Source: Oopsacas minuta | Taxonomy: Eukaryota > Porifera > Hexactinellida > Lyssacinosida > Leucopsacidae | NCBI GenBank assembly: GCA_024704765.1 | Contig: JAKMXF010000111.1 | Location: forward strand, 1,685,627 to 1,749,626 | DNA length: 64,000 nt | Reading direction: 5' to 3' | Part shown: piece after piece, positions 11,225 to 23,256 of the stretch | Position numbering within the stretch: position 1 is the first letter of the stretch | How the letters are laid out: every line of letters begins with the position of its first letter | Program-made: the position numbers and the translations under genes | Notes under the pieces: generated by a model | Told to the model about the DNA's origin: nothing | The model's database searches: none | What the model saw: the letters and a program-made list of their open reading frames with translations, nothing else

Positions 11225-12572
11225 CAGGGTGTCTCAAAAGTCTTTTCCTCTTATGAATACCACTATAATATAGAATTTCTTAGATAAATTCATCTAATTA
11301 TTTGCCTATATATTCACCATTAAGTTTTATACATGAATTAATTCGACTTGGCATCCCATCAACTAAATTCTCAAGTATCGACGGGCTAATCCCATTCCAT
11401 ATATTTTCCAAATATTTTCCGAGCTGTGTTAAATTTGTAGCGGGCTTTCTCTTGTCTAGCTCTGCTTGCATAATAGACCAAAGATTTTCGATGGGATTTA
11501 AATCTGGGGAGTTACTAGGCCAAACACCTTTCTCCCAAAAGCCAGGTAGATGCTCTGAAAGCCATTTCTGGGTCCTTATGGCTGTATGGGCAGGGGCGCC
11601 ATCCTGCATGAAAATTGTCTCGGACATCTTTCGACAGATTTTCCTTTGGGTAAGTGGGGCGCTAGTCTTTCTACGCTTAAAGGTAGGGAGACAACACTTC
11701 TCCAGGATTTCATTAATATAGTAGTCAGTATTCACTGAGTGTTTTGGGGGGATGAAGTGTAGTTCTGATAGCCCTGACCGGCTTATCATTCCCCAGACCA
11801 TCATTTTTGGGGGGTTTTTGACTGATTCAACTGTGGTAATGTTGTGCGGATTAATGTCCCAAACACGATCATTCTGCCTATTAGTCGGATGGAAAAGCTC
11901 AAAAGGGCTTTCATCACTAAAAAGAACTCTTCCCCAATCACGACCAGTCCATGTTTTGCGTTCCTGACAGAATTCTAGCCTCTTTACCCCTTTTGTTTTT
12001 CAGTCAATTTCGGGTATGAGGTTCTTTTATAGGCTTTCGCTCCGATTGTGTCGCGTAAATAACGGTGAATTGTGTCTTTACTAACGCTCACCGACTTAGG
12101 CGAGATATATTCCGCAAGATTTCGGGTTGAATTGTAGCGTTTCTCGATTGATTTTCGAATTATAATTTTCAGAATCCGAGAAAGCTTCGTCGGAAGTCCA
12201 GACCGGTGCTTGTCATCAAGCAAATATCCAGCTCTATGCCTTTTACACCAGTTCCGAACTGTCCGAATTGTGACTCCAAGAGTATTGGCGACTGTTTTCT
12301 ATGTTGAACCCGCTTCAATCATGCTAATCGCTCGCTCACGAACAGCAAATCTCGGTTTCATGACATTCATGTATGAAATTTGTGAGGGTTGAGAAAAAAT
12401 TACGAAATATAAACAGATTATCAAATAAGGAAATGAAGTATTCATTATAGTATTGGACTACTATAGACTAATAATAATAATCTGAAAAATGGTCGGTTAG
12501 TAAACAATACTGTTCGATTTATAACGACTTCAATCGAAGTACTGAGGAGGAAAAAACTTTTGAGACACCCTG
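11225..12572 (-). mobile_element. Tc1/mariner-type transposon, DD37E, decayed
   Basis: Inverted ends CAGGGTGTCTCAAAAGTCTT (11225) and the complementary end at 12572, with TA at 11223-11224 and 12573-12574; 1348 bp. The TIR is similar to that of the element at 663-2006 (shared CAGGGTGT..CAAAAGT). It inserted into the target duplication of the preceding hAT element, so it is younger than that hAT. Confidence 0.92.
11298..12360 (-). pseudogene. Tc1/mariner-like transposase (DD37E), broken
   Basis: Reads from ATG at 12358-12360 (MKPRFAVRERAISM) through a helix-turn-helix region, with a TAG stop near 12300. A one-base frameshift at about 11985 (run AAAACAAAAGGGG) separates the DNA-binding part from the catalytic part. 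Catalytic motifs are preserved: VLFSDESPFEL, FMQDGAPAHTA and NSPDLNPIENLW, again with 37 residues between second Asp and Glu. Homologous to the intact ORF at 737-1807 but clearly diverged. Inactive as it stands. Confidence 0.88.
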
Positions 12573-12574
12573 TA

Positions 12575-13207
12575 AATGATGCAATGTGTGTCATATGATT
12601 GGTTCACAGGGAAGGGATACGCACTATTCGATTATTTTGATAATTTATATACCACTGTGCTATATCGTTACAGAAACTGTATATATAATTGTTTGGCTTA
12701 TCTATAAGGTGTCGAACGCTCCACTCGCAGCTCTGCTCGGAGTGAAGACTTCGTCACATGTATATTGGGCTTTCTATTGAAAAAATGTCACAGAAATACG
12801 TCATGAATTTTTGCACAGTTGGCTCGTTCTTGTGTTAAGGTAGATACCATGGATCTACCGTAATTTTAACAAAATATTCAACTATAACACAAGAATTGTT
12901 AAAATTATGCTAAAATCAGAATAGTCAATTTATATTATATACCTGACTTCCCATATATGCCCTTGTAATATTTCTGATTATGATATCTCGTACTAATTTG
13001 ACGATTCTCAATTGCTCATATATCAGGGCAGGTTATAAGGGAGGGCAAACTTGGCAGTGGCCTAAGGGCCCCACAAAAAAATTGAGTACTGTTGTTTTCA
13101 AGAGGTTATTTTGAATTTTTGAACTTTCTTGTAGCTGCTTCATTTGATAGAATTTCCCGTAATGTTATTTACAACGTTATGCGTAATCAACTTGAATTTA
13201 TTCACTA
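12575..13207. other. no gene recognised
   Basis: AT-rich spacer. Short inverted words (CTTGTGTTA/TAACACAAG and AATTTTAACAA/TTGTTAAAATT) lie in 12830-12910, suggesting a small relic palindrome. No coding sequence. Confidence 0.4.
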
Positions 13208-13694
13208 TAATAAACATTGGATTTAACTACATCGGCTTGAACTACAAATCACTTATAACTACTCATTTTGCTTGCCCAGAATCTTGCAGCATTATTCTGC
13301 ACACACCATACCTCGGTCGGGTATAACGACCTGTCAGATAACGACACATTGAATTTAGTGACATATTTTCTATGTCTGCTCCATGCAAATCCCATCGGAT
13401 ATTACGACTTTTGGGCTGTCTGTACTGTGGACTTCAGAAAAGTGTACTAAATTAGTGAAGTATTAAGGTTTTAATAATTGATTTAATTATAAACCAATTA
13501 ATCTCCCCTGTTTTGAATCAATAGTACCTGGCTTCTTACGAAAATGCATATTTATGCTATTGTACGTACATAATAAATTTGGATGTCATCAGGTATATAA
13601 TGCATATTTAAAGCCTCCTCGGATTTAGCGACAAATCGGATATAGCGGCCTTTTTTGCCTGCCCAAACGAGTGTCGTTAAATCCAATGTTTACT
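13208..13694. mobile_element. pogo/Tigger-like MITE
   Basis: The left end (AAACATTGGATTTAACTACA, near 13212) and right end (GTGTCGTTAAATCCAATGTT to ACTG at 13694) are inverted, with TA on both sides (13206-13207, 13695-13696). Length 487 bp with no transposase. CAGTAAACATTGGATTTAACGA resembles ends of pogo-type elements. Confidence 0.7.
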
Positions 13695-13864
13695 GTAGAT
13701 ACAAGTAAGTAGTAATACATACTTAAGCTTAAGTAGTGATCAACCGACTTCTGTAAGGCAAAATTACAACAACATTATTGACAAGCTCTTATAAATTCGT
13801 CATTTGATGCTACTCACTTACTAAGTTGATACGCGTGTAACATATAATACGTATTAAGCATATA

Positions 13865-14033
13865 CAGTGGACTTCCCCAAGCGAGAAGGTTGAGTTCTCA
13901 AGATTTGGTGCCCCACACCCCGCTTCCCCGGTTATAGAGGTTCATTTCAATTATGATTAATGTAATTGAAACAAATTTTGCCCCGCTGTTAAGACATTCC
14001 CTTCAGGAGGCCCCGCATGTGGAGGTTCCACTG
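13865..14033. mobile_element. short MITE, family 1 copy a
   Basis: A 169-bp element with ends CAGTGGACTTCCCC and GGAGGTTCCACTG, preceded by TA. The interior (CAAGATTTGGTGCCCC, GGTTCATTTCAATTATGATT) matches the copy at 37171-37331 along its length. Confidence 0.75.
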
Positions 14034-15960
14034 TGATACGTTATACGTGATCTATTTAGGGTTGTCAGATTTCCAAAAGTCCAAACCCGGACAAATCGTC
14101 GTTCCGAAATCAGTGATTTCTTTTGAGCGGACAAGGAGGCAAAGGATACCTATTTCGTTACGGGGTTGTTTTCACCAAGGTTTCTAAGAAAAGTTTTCTT
14201 AATAGGGGCGCACCCTTTTCGACAAGACACCACTGGCGACAATATTAACTATATACACTAACTGCTACTGAAACCTGCATCATACTGTTACTATTTCGTC
14301 AATTACCCATAATTTCTATACTTCTAGGGATTCCCAGAGACAAGCACTTTCATAGTACAGGAACGTAGCGTAGGAAGTAAAAATTTCTTGGAGTGGCGAG
14401 GAATATTGTATCGGTGCGGAATTCTCAGATCTCACCATCTGTATCAATAGAATTTGGTACTTCTTAGTGGGGCGAGCGGCGCACCTGACCTACCGACACC
14501 AGCGGTCCTGTGGTGTATTATATAGTTGGATGAGATACGGAATTAGATTATTTTTTATCAAATTGTGAGGTGGAATATTTTAAAATATTATACAAAATGT
14601 GTGGAGCGAATAGATAAGTTTATACTCACAGGATTCTAACATTTGAACGACGAGCGAGATATATTTTTTTGGTGCCCATGAGAAATTTGGCCCTTCCAGG
14701 AATGTATGTGACAAAGGATTGCAAGTGTGCATTTCACGAGAAATATGCTAAGATTTCTTATTAACAATTGGAGAATTACTGTTTTCATGCAAAATATTTA
14801 CTGCAGAAATCAGCCCACTAGAAGTTTGGTCACCAAAAATTGTAGATTGAACGTATAATACGTATTATACTACGTAATACGTCTTCAGTGAAAGAAATAT
14901 TAAACAACTTAGCTTACTTATACTCGGTTACAACTTGTGCCCGCCACATTCTAGGTATCGTATTACATTAATCTTTCTAAGTTTCAACAAAGCAACCTAG
15001 GCTAGTACGCTGAATGATCATACATACCAACCTATTTTCCTGGATATTTTATGTCTAGATACAAGGATTTCGAATTTTGAATTAAATCTAAAATTTGTTT
15101 TATCGAGCACTAGTAGGTGCCCTTAGCCGAAACATTTAGTGACGTAATTCATTGGTTTCAGTTAAAAACCAAAATGTTTTGATGGTGGGCAAGTTGTAGA
15201 CCCTAATTTTCTCCCTACTCTAGTGTGTCAACTCTCCATTTAAGCTGGAGGACCGCCAGTACTCCTGTGGCGGTTTGAGGAGTTAGCTGCTACCTCTTGT
15301 AATTTGCTTCGCAGCTGGGGTGGGGGCATGGGCATGACCTGGGCTCAGCTCTTATGAATTAGTCGAGCTCTGGAATATTTTGAATATAGTGGCCCCTATA
15401 AAATATTTTGCCCATGGGCCCCCACTGCCTAAAGACACCAAATTTGGCATGAATACTCGTAGTGATATCTTGCTAGCACCTCACATTTGAAATTTTTCTA
15501 ATAATTTCAAAACTTTTAACACCTCTGTATTTTGCCAAATCAGACCGTAGGGTTTGGCAATTAGGTATAAATACAAAAATTAGTTCTTGTGAAGTGTATG
15601 TAATTTATTAGCACTATGATGTATTTGCATTGATGTAGACTGCAATCTATTGGTCAATACATTCTATTAAATATAAATACACTGATTTATCATATGATGG
15701 TAATAATATTTTCACATCTTTGGTGAACACCTCAAATTATCCAAAGACATTAGCTTCAACTTGTTAAATAGTGGTAAACAGGGACGGATAACTCGAATTT
15801 TCACATTCTTAAATATCTAAAAAAGAATAGAAAAATCAATTTTTGTCATTGTTTGCTGAAATGGATATTTAATAGAATAATATGGATTCAATAATCCACT
15901 AAAATAAATTTGGGCAAATTTAAGTCAGCACAGATGGTGATTTGAGAGTTGTTATTGACA
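14034..15960. other. gene-poor repeat debris
   Basis: No supported gene. A near-palindrome ACGTATAATACGTATTAT lies near 14851-14870. GGGTTGTCAGATTTCC at 14058 looks like one end of a hAT-type MITE, but I could not pair it. The 15210-15560 part is somewhat GC-richer without coding signal. Confidence 0.4.
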
Positions 15961-15964
15961 ATTG

Positions 15965-16095
15965 TATTGAGAATGAGGTCAAGTACCCTTCTAGTAAATC
16001 TTCAATGAGGTTAAGTACACATCTAATTATTCTTCAATGAGTTTAAGTACACATCTAATTATTCTTCAATGAGTTTAAGTATCCATCTAGATAAT
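15965..16095. repeat. minisatellite, about 34-bp unit
   Basis: CTTCAATGAG(G/T)TTAAGTA followed by CACATCTAATTATT recurs about every 34 bp at roughly 16001, 16031 and 16065, with a decayed unit before it (GAATGAGGTCAAGTACCCTT). About 3.5 copies. Confidence 0.8.
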
Positions 16096-17379
16096 CTCAA
16101 TGGTAAGCAATCTAGCATAGTACTTGAATTGTATTGAAGAAATTGTGTGGAAATATCCGAGTCTTGATACCGTCTTATGAGCATCATCAGATTAACTATA
16201 AGAAACAAGTACAAATAACTTAAATTGACATACTTGTTCGCACTAACAGGCAAGCCATTAACCAGCATGGGATTTACATAGAATTTCCGAGGCGTCTACT
16301 TTCATAAAATTTTCGTTAATATTAATATTCATTCAATATAAACATATTGAGAACCAACATCACTTAAAACTTCCATTTATGTGTTTTGTTTATCAGTTGA
16401 TGAGAAAATGTAAAAATAGGTGTATTTATTAGTATTTTCCATGTACTGAAACCTGGAATAACCTGCAACAACAGTTAGTTTGTGATGAACTTATCTGAAT
16501 AACGGGAATACATTGTAATGTTTCCAAGAAATATTATAATTGATCAGAATTTGAATTTTGCTCTTGATGACTAACATTTTTGACGAACGTACTCAAATAA
16601 TCAGGTTAATTTGTATTGTCGGAATCTAATTCGAATCAGAAACACTGTCGGATTATACAGGTGTTGGTTATGTAGGTTCCCAACTGTTGGAGTCTTCTTT
16701 CACACTCTAGTATTGAGCATAGGTAATATGGTAGTGCAGTGGTCATTTCCTAAAGAGTTCGAAGTGATGTTTTCACCGTGGACCCCTTATACCAATTTTA
16801 ACACATTCTGAGAACCCCTCTCCCATAGTCTAATACAAATATTGATATCCTGTGCAGACCCCTACTGTCGTATATGGGCCACCAAGGTGTCCATGGACCT
16901 AAGGTTAGGAACCGCTGTTTTAATGGGTTATGAATTCTAGCAGTTGAGAAGTATTGGAAATGGTATTCACTTATGAATTTGACAATGCAATACAGGTATG
17001 CCTAAGTAAAGCTTGTAAAAGTGTTGTCAATTTTCCAAATTCACCATGCAAGGATTCCAACAATTGCACAACATCTGTGAATCGTTTGAGTTCAATGGAG
17101 CAGAGTACTGGGGTTATCACATATAAGAACACCCTGGGAGTGGCAAAATATGTTCTTATAACCGGTGTATTTGATGCAAGAGTATATGAGAACCGTTTTC
17201 CAGGGATGGTACTTATATTCCATATGTTCTTATAAACGGAGTTCGTAAAAGCGATACCAGGAACGTATTATGGGTACCTTGGGCCCTCTTGGCAAGGGTG
17301 TCCTTTTCTTCATTCGTAAATATGGACATTTAATGACAATTTCAAAATTATTCATTTTTCATGCTCACTTTAGCAATAG
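16096..17379. other. no intact gene; MITE fragments
   Basis: CAGTGGTCATTTCCTAA (16737) and GGTTAGGAACCGCTG (ending about 16917) could be the ends of a degenerate hAT-type MITE without a clear duplication. 17100-17235 holds sequence of the ATAAGAACA / TGTTCTTATAACCGG family also present at 33395-33655. Open frames here have no recognisable domains. Confidence 0.4.
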
Positions 17380-18143
17380 ATATTGAGCTCTGATAAATTA
17401 TTGATAGAGGCATTTTGTACGATAAACGCACTGAATCTTATCAAAAGTGGTCGCCCATATGCGTTGGGTAAAGTGAAACCAGCACCCATACACTTTGATC
17501 TGAGGATAGATTTCTTTCAAGGTGTTTCTTGGTGCTGGTTCTTAGTTCGACATCGAAGCAGTTGGTTTAAATTGGGGAATATTGACAACTAGATTTCCAA
17601 AATAACAGTATATAGTTCTTCGATTTTAGAAGTCATTAAGCAATGGATAGCAGGCATAGTATGCCTTCCACACAGAAACAAATATTGTCCACAACTGAAC
17701 AAACTGAAAAGGAACTGTCTGAAATGTACCATCAAATTCGATATTCGTTGTTTCATTGAAGAGAGTTCTTATTTCACCTGAAAACTACTGCCGTTTGACC
17801 TTCAATAGTTAGCGAATATTTGAGAGTGTCTGCAAAAGTTGATGTTATTAGATATATCACAAAACTCGATAGCTGTAAGAGGAATTTTAGGTTGAAGTGA
17901 CATTCTTACGCGATACATTGACGACTCCCAACCCACGAACGAGATATCAGCTGCACAGGGGTCGTTTCTTGTTGCGTCATCAAATAGATTTCTTAAGTTA
18001 GTTTGTGATTGTTTGGCGATTGCTTTACACTTTGTTTTGAGTTTGTAAACATCAGTTTTATAGTCTTCAATGTAATGATTGTGTTGTTTCATTGGAGTAA
18101 TTAGACTTCTTACACGGTCAATTTGCTGGTTCCCCCACAACAC
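17380..18143 (-). pseudogene. MULE transposase relic, family 1
   Basis: On the minus strand, 18143 to about 17805 reads NLRNLFDDATRNDPCAADI and TAIEFCDI, like the linker before a MULE catalytic core. After frame breaks comes IEFDGTFQTVPFQFVQLW (about 17755-17700), the first catalytic Asp region (DGTF), and then VYGCWFHFTQRIWA (about 17490-17450), the Cys/His region conserved in Mutator-like transposases. It is interrupted by several stops and frameshifts and the C-terminus is not visible. It differs clearly from the MULE immediately upstream on the same strand (18430-19475). Confidence 0.7.
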
Positions 18144-18224
18144 GTTCTAAATATCACGCATTCAAGGTAAATATGTTAATCAGTGTTTTTAGAATGAATA
18201 TAATTATGTTCGCCCGCTGTTGTA

Positions 18225-18310
18225 AAACAGGATACGGATTGTTCGGTAGGGGACAGTTCGGTACGCAGACATTTCGAGACGTGGACAATTCGGTACCTTA
18301 TTAAGACAGT
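18225..18310. repeat. short-period GGACA.TTCGGTAC repeats
   Basis: GGGGACAGTTCGGTACG, AGACATTTCGAGACG and GGACAATTCGGTACC follow each other at about 17-25 bp spacing. Comparable clusters occur at 24913-25040 and 60297-60345. Possibly the degenerate end of a transposon family. Confidence 0.55.
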
Positions 18311-18429
18311 ACAGTAGAAACTCGTAAATATTTACTGTTACTGGCTTACTGCTAGATTAAGGATTAATTGAGAAATATTGAAACAAAAATGAAAAGTAAT
18401 GATGAGAGTGAGCACTAGTATTATGTCTC

Positions 18430-19475
18430 GTTTAGGCCAATTCTATGTGCCACCCCACGTATATACTCCATGGGTAGTCTGTGAAAGTATCCGGAGATCA
18501 GACTTTCAGGCCCTTCCTCATTAGCTTTATCCTTTTGTCGTTTGCAGGCTTCCTCCACCAATAAATTTAGCCTGTTTTACTTCGACAAGTCCTTGCTCTC
18601 GCATCAATGCATTGATGAAAACGCCAAATGTTGGGATGGTAACATCCGACGGTAGCATTGTATGAGCGATGCCAGGTCCTGAGAATTCCCTGAGGAGATT
18701 TGTGGTGATGACTCCACATCTCTATTGGAAAGATGGTTGATGGGCTCTTGCTGGGTACCACCAGGGAGTATACATCGTATGTAGGTGCGTTCAAAATATA
18801 GTATCAATCCTTGTGCAGCGGGCTTTGGCTATTCCTCAAACACAGCTTCGAAATACTCGCGCACTTCGAAGGGTGAAACGAAAGCTTGGGATGGTAGATA
18901 TCTAATTCTCAAAGCAAATTCTGCATCTGTGTTATAGTCCGCTTGCAAACCTTCTGCTTGTACCTTACGCCAGATATTCTGGGTAGAGTGAAAAAACAAC
19001 CTTGCTGTTGGGCCATAAATGTTTGAAATTATTTATGGCCGCCTTCTCAAAATCTATTATCATATGCATGGGGTGACCATTCGAGCAAAGAAGTTAGATC
19101 TGCTCCCACATTCTCATATAGATCTCTTTTGTCTTGTTTGGGAGTAAGACAAATAAGCTTGGAAGCAGGTGACGATCTTCCAAGGGATTTGGTCCACCAC
19201 GGAGAGAAGGGATTGAATAAATCTGGGTGAAGAGTGTGGGTGCTGTTTTAAATGTACCATCAGCCAGCCAAAACTGAGACGCCTCTAACATTCCAAGATT
19301 CTGATTAGTCCCGAAAATTAATATACGCTGTAATTCTGGCCATGAGTAAAGAGAAGAAATAGATCTCCTATATTTGTTAGTTTGTACTCTTCAGGGATTT
19401 AAAGATCTTCGAGACTTGCAGGTTGAGGATGAACAATACTCGTTAATTGTCTCCGACGGCGTATGGTACGCTCAG
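18430..19475 (-). pseudogene. MULE transposase relic, family 2 (older copy)
   Basis: Read from 19475 down, frames give IRRRRQLTSIVHPQPASL, LQRILIFGTNQNLGMLEAS, FWLADGTFKTAP, LLPSLFVLLPNKTKEIYMRM and, near 18660-18620, the HRSYNATVGCYHPNIWRF region. These match in order the better preserved MULE at 62002-63321 (IWLADGTFKTAP; HRSFNATVGCHHPTIWKF). Multiple stops, frameshifts and deletions; base composition has drifted toward that of the AT-rich surroundings. Confidence 0.8.
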
Positions 19476-20022
19476 GCTTTATCCAGGAGCGCTACGCGCG
19501 CCTACAGGCGCATATTTACAAAAAATTTGTATAGTTAGGAGCAAGAAAATTTTGAGAGTTAAGCGCGTCTCACGCGCCTAATTTCGACGAATAATGAATG
19601 GGTTACGTAACAATCATAAAGGTCAACTGAATTATATTATAGTTTGTAAGAAGAATTCAGTTGAATTCATTAATATCGTAAACTAATTGAAAAGGTAAAT
19701 TGATTATAATTAAAGGGAGAAAGCTTGATAAATGATATGTAGGTCGAGTCCTAATACTATTGATACAGTGGTAGTACATAGGAGAAACTTTAATTATTCA
19801 TTATCGTCTTGGACTCATGCGCTAAGATTGAATACTTCGTCAATAAATTCATTGAAATAAGAATCCTGTAACAGTTCTGGCAAATTAAACTGCCACAATG
19901 AATATATCAGAGATTTTCGGAAATCCAGGTCCTTGTTGGCTAATTCGAACAAGATCTGCTATATAATAAAGTGTCAAAGCAGATCTAGAATCTGAACATA
20001 TTCTACTAGAATACGAAAAATA
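19476..20022. other. no gene recognised; GC-rich end-like blocks
   Basis: CAGGAGCGCTACGCGCGCCT at 19482 and CACGCGCCTAATTTCG near 19570 resemble element ends; TAGGCGCGTAAG occurs at 20927. They are oriented tail-outwards, so I could not assign a transposon boundary. Confidence 0.35.
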
Positions 20023-20710
20023 TCATTCGACAGAACAGCTACCAAGAGGTAGGACCAATATTAAAGCTGACACAGAAGAGTGCTCTATAAGCATTTCCCT
20101 AGTGTGTTTATCCTTAAGAAACGACTGCAAAAACTTTTGAGGGCTCGACTTATCAATCTGAGGAGACAAGCTAACATGTTTCGAAATATGACGTGCTTCA
20201 TCAGCTAGAGCTCGAGTAACAAATGCTTGCATTTGTAATTGATTGATTATAGTAGTCCAGTCCTGATGGTTGAACGTCATGTGAGCTATCTCATATTTGA
20301 ATAACCAATATGCTGCTCTCATATACTTCTTTACAAACACATTTGTGTCAGATTCCTTCTTTGACTATTCAGCAATTGCTTGTTCTGTCATCCTATCAAT
20401 CAGTGAACTTTTTTCACCACTTATCACTTTTCATAATCAACAGATTGATGGTGACTCAGTTGCTTAAAATGTACGTCTGAATTCCTTCCGGGATCATGAT
20501 TCTTTGGGACTCCTTTGTTTACGAAGTAATCCTCTTATTGGAACTGCGTAAACCACGAAGAAGGGCAGGATTTTTAGTACATACCCCGTAAAAGTATAGA
20601 TCATCAATGTCTTTGATCCACGGAATACGCTCCTTTACTGGTACTAACCTTTTCTTTTTCGCTACAAATAATTGCGGAGTAGTCGGGTCGTTATTGGATT
20701 TCTCAGCCAT
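20023..20710 (-). pseudogene. hAT-like transposase relic (uncertain)
   Basis: Two blocks on the minus strand: 20710-20519 (KKRLVPVKERIPWIKDIDD and YFYGVCTKNP, possibly part of an N-terminal zinc-binding module) and 20340-20023 (VKKYMRAAYWLFKYEIAHMT, then FVTRALADEARHISKHVSLS). The second resembles the helix around YWL.K.EI.H.T in ZBED/C17orf113-like hAT proteins. No catalytic residues can be placed and the ends are unknown. Confidence 0.45.
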
Positions 20711-21349
20711 AATATAAATACTGAGGTAATTTTGCTAAGAGAGGGAATGAATAAAGATAAATATACAATGTTAGGTCAACAGTTAATTATTAATGCGCAA
20801 TAAACGTATTTGTATAGTTAAAAATTCTAGATGACACCTCTGGAATGTAGTATTAAACGTATTATATGTGATGGATGTATGTTTTGCTTAAAATTTAAGT
20901 TCGCTGCTTCGAAAATTCAAATAGTCTAGGCGCGTAAGTGAAATCGAGAACTCATTTAGACCCGCTACACATAAAAGCTGAAAGAAACCCTTGGTACGCT
21001 TGAGACTTTCTAACTTTGGTAGCTTAACTGATACACTTTCAGTAACATCATGACCGTTTCTCCAATAATGTGTTGAGTGCTGTCTTGTGTATCTCGTGCC
21101 ATTCTCTTAAGGCCAATCTTTGTTTCCAGGCAATTAACAAATTGCATATAGGAGTTCAGTAATTCTCTTCACTATTGTCAACCCCTTAGTGTGTAATCTT
21201 GCCTTGCACTGACCTTTTCTCTCACATTGCCAATAAGTTGTATGACCATATATCTTCTGTTTGTCAAATGTATCCTCCTTCAGATAGTTTTGATCCCCCT
21301 CTGCTCGACTCGATGAGTTTGAATTGATGCGAAGGATCGTTTTCCATTA

Positions 21350-21646
21350 GCCTGTAAAATGTTTATTTTGTAATCTGATCTTGAAGCAGCTATAGTAGAG
21401 TTCGTCTATTAGTAATTGCCTCATTAGCAAGATTCGCTTATTAACAACTTTTTTCAGTGTACGAGCAAAGGTATAGGGATTTATGTATAAACAAGTTCGC
21501 TTATTAGCAAGTGTTTTAGGGTTACACTGGCCCAAATTGCATTAATTATGTTCGCTTATCAGCAAGTTCGCCTAAAAACAAGTTTTCTCATAAAACACGA
21601 CTTGCTAATAACTAAATAAGGGAACTTTTAGTTCGTTTATTAGCCA
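21350..21646. repeat. MITE with TTCGCTTATTAGCAAGT repeats, left part
   Basis: GTTCGCTTATTAGCAAG-type words recur in both orientations between about 21408 and 21646, and the related AACTTGCTATAATGAGATTA continues at 24670-24692 beyond the PIF element. This suggests an outer MITE into which the PIF/Harbinger inserted. A similar element is at 49551-49674. Confidence 0.5.
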
Positions 21647-21659
21647 GGCGTCTCATTCA

Positions 21660-21862
21660 CTAAACAACTTAAGTAAAACTTAAGTTTTCGTTAAGTATTC
21701 TTAAATATTCAAAACTTAATAGAATACTTAAAATTTGCTTAAGTTATAAGCAAAACTCAAGTTTTACTTAAGTTTTGCTTAAGTTTAAGCAAATACTTAG
21801 AATTTGCTTAAGTTATAAGCAAAACTTAAGTTTTACTTAAGTTTTGCTTTACTTAAGTATAA
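21660..21862. repeat. subterminal CTTAAGTTTTGCTTAAG repeats
   Basis: Palindromic words built from CTTAAGTTTTGCTTAAGT, AAGCAAATACTTAGAATTTG and GCTTAAGTTATAAGC repeat many times, with matching inverted words at about 24500-24650. Their position next to both termini fits binding sites for the element's own Myb-like protein or transposase, but this is inference. Confidence 0.7.
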
Positions 21863-22366
21863 TAGCCTATGTGTAATACTATATCTATCTACTCGAACAG
21901 TAGCCGGCCTCAATTTTTAGCCTACGATTTCTCGCCCTCTCAACTACGAATTTCGATTTTGATCTCTATTTGGGAAATTCCATTAATCTAAGATGTCATA
22001 GCACCATGAACATATTCCTGAAATTCCTCTATCAAATACAGTTCGAGCAAGGACCGAAAGAGATGGTTGGGGAATATTTCGGGGTAGGCAATTATTCACG
22101 TACGAGTAAATACAGTACATCATAGTTTCCTAATCCATTTAAGAATATGGTAACATGTAATAATAATATAACACCGAAAGCCATATTGAAGAATGTTGGT
22201 GAATTACCCAATAATATTTTGATAATAACTGTGTAAAATCTAAACAAACAATTATAAGGTGGTGAAAGATACTATTGATTGATCCCGCAGCTGTGGAAAG
22301 TTAAGTAGTTCTAAACTATATAAATCTTCGAAAACACTTCTAGTGTTTATATCATAAATTCGAAAA

Positions 22367-23108
22367 ATGGACCTTCAACAAGATAAAACTAAAACAAGAT
22401 CGAAAAACTACTCGCAGGAAGAAATCAATACATTAGTTGATTTAGTAGAAGAAAATAAATCTAGGCTATTTGGTAGCTTTAGTGCATCGCTAACATTCGA
22501 AGAAAAAGCTTCACTTTGGGATCAAATTGCGAGTGGTTTAACAACTCAACACGGTGTGCATAGGTCTAGAGATGATGTCACAAAGAAGCGGTCTAACCTT
22601 TTGTGCAAGCACAAACCTCTAATTGCAGATAAAATAAAATCAATCAGAAAAACTGGGAGTGGACCAGCTGATGCAGAGTTAACCGCATTGGAGGAAAAAG
22701 ATCTATAGCATAAGGGGTACAGAATGCTTCGAGGGAATTAGTTGTGGAATAGACGTCTCTGCTGAGCCACAAAGTTCCCAACTATCAGCAGAGGAAATGC
22801 CAATTAGTCCTTCCTTCCCATTTGATGGTAAAGTACCACTAGCAGGTAGTAGGAAAAGACAACATTCACAGTTGGTAACGTCCATTAATGATGATACAAA
22901 ACGTATTCTAATTGCAAAAGAGGATGAGAAGTTAGTACTTTTGAGAGAGATCAAAGAGAATTTGGTATCTATTGGGAACGTACTCCAGTTACTGCCTGAA
23001 ATGGTCCAATATCAAACAACAATAATAAATCTCCTGGCACAACAATCATTTCCATTCGTTCCTCCAAACAGATATCCAACGAATCTCCCCCCTGGTAATG
23101 CACCATAA
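22367..23108 (+). pseudogene. Myb/SANT-like protein of PIF/Harbinger, one frameshift
   Basis: The accessory protein of Harbinger elements, which normally binds the element ends and brings in the nuclease. ORF 22367-22708 has a trihelix/MADF-like block (KNYSQEEINTLVDLVEEN, WDQIASGL, KKRSNLLCKHK). A one-base frameshift near 22695 (run of A) puts the rest in another frame, 22797-23108 and upstream to about 22700, containing a charged helical segment (AKEDEKLVLLREIKENLV). The start is the first ATG, 22367. Convergent with the nuclease gene. Confidence 0.8.
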
Positions 23109-23256
23109 TCCACAATCTTGGATAATTTTAGTTGTTTTGCATAACTTATATGTGTATTGCTAAGTTAGAAAGTAAGGCAACGGCGTTCCCCTATGTCTGT
23201 AACTGTTATTCTATAATTATATTCAAATGAAACTACACTTGCTATAATAACTAATA

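Noticed and set aside
11302-11967. Plus-strand frames over the second DD37E element
   Set aside because: Antisense of the transposase pseudogene.
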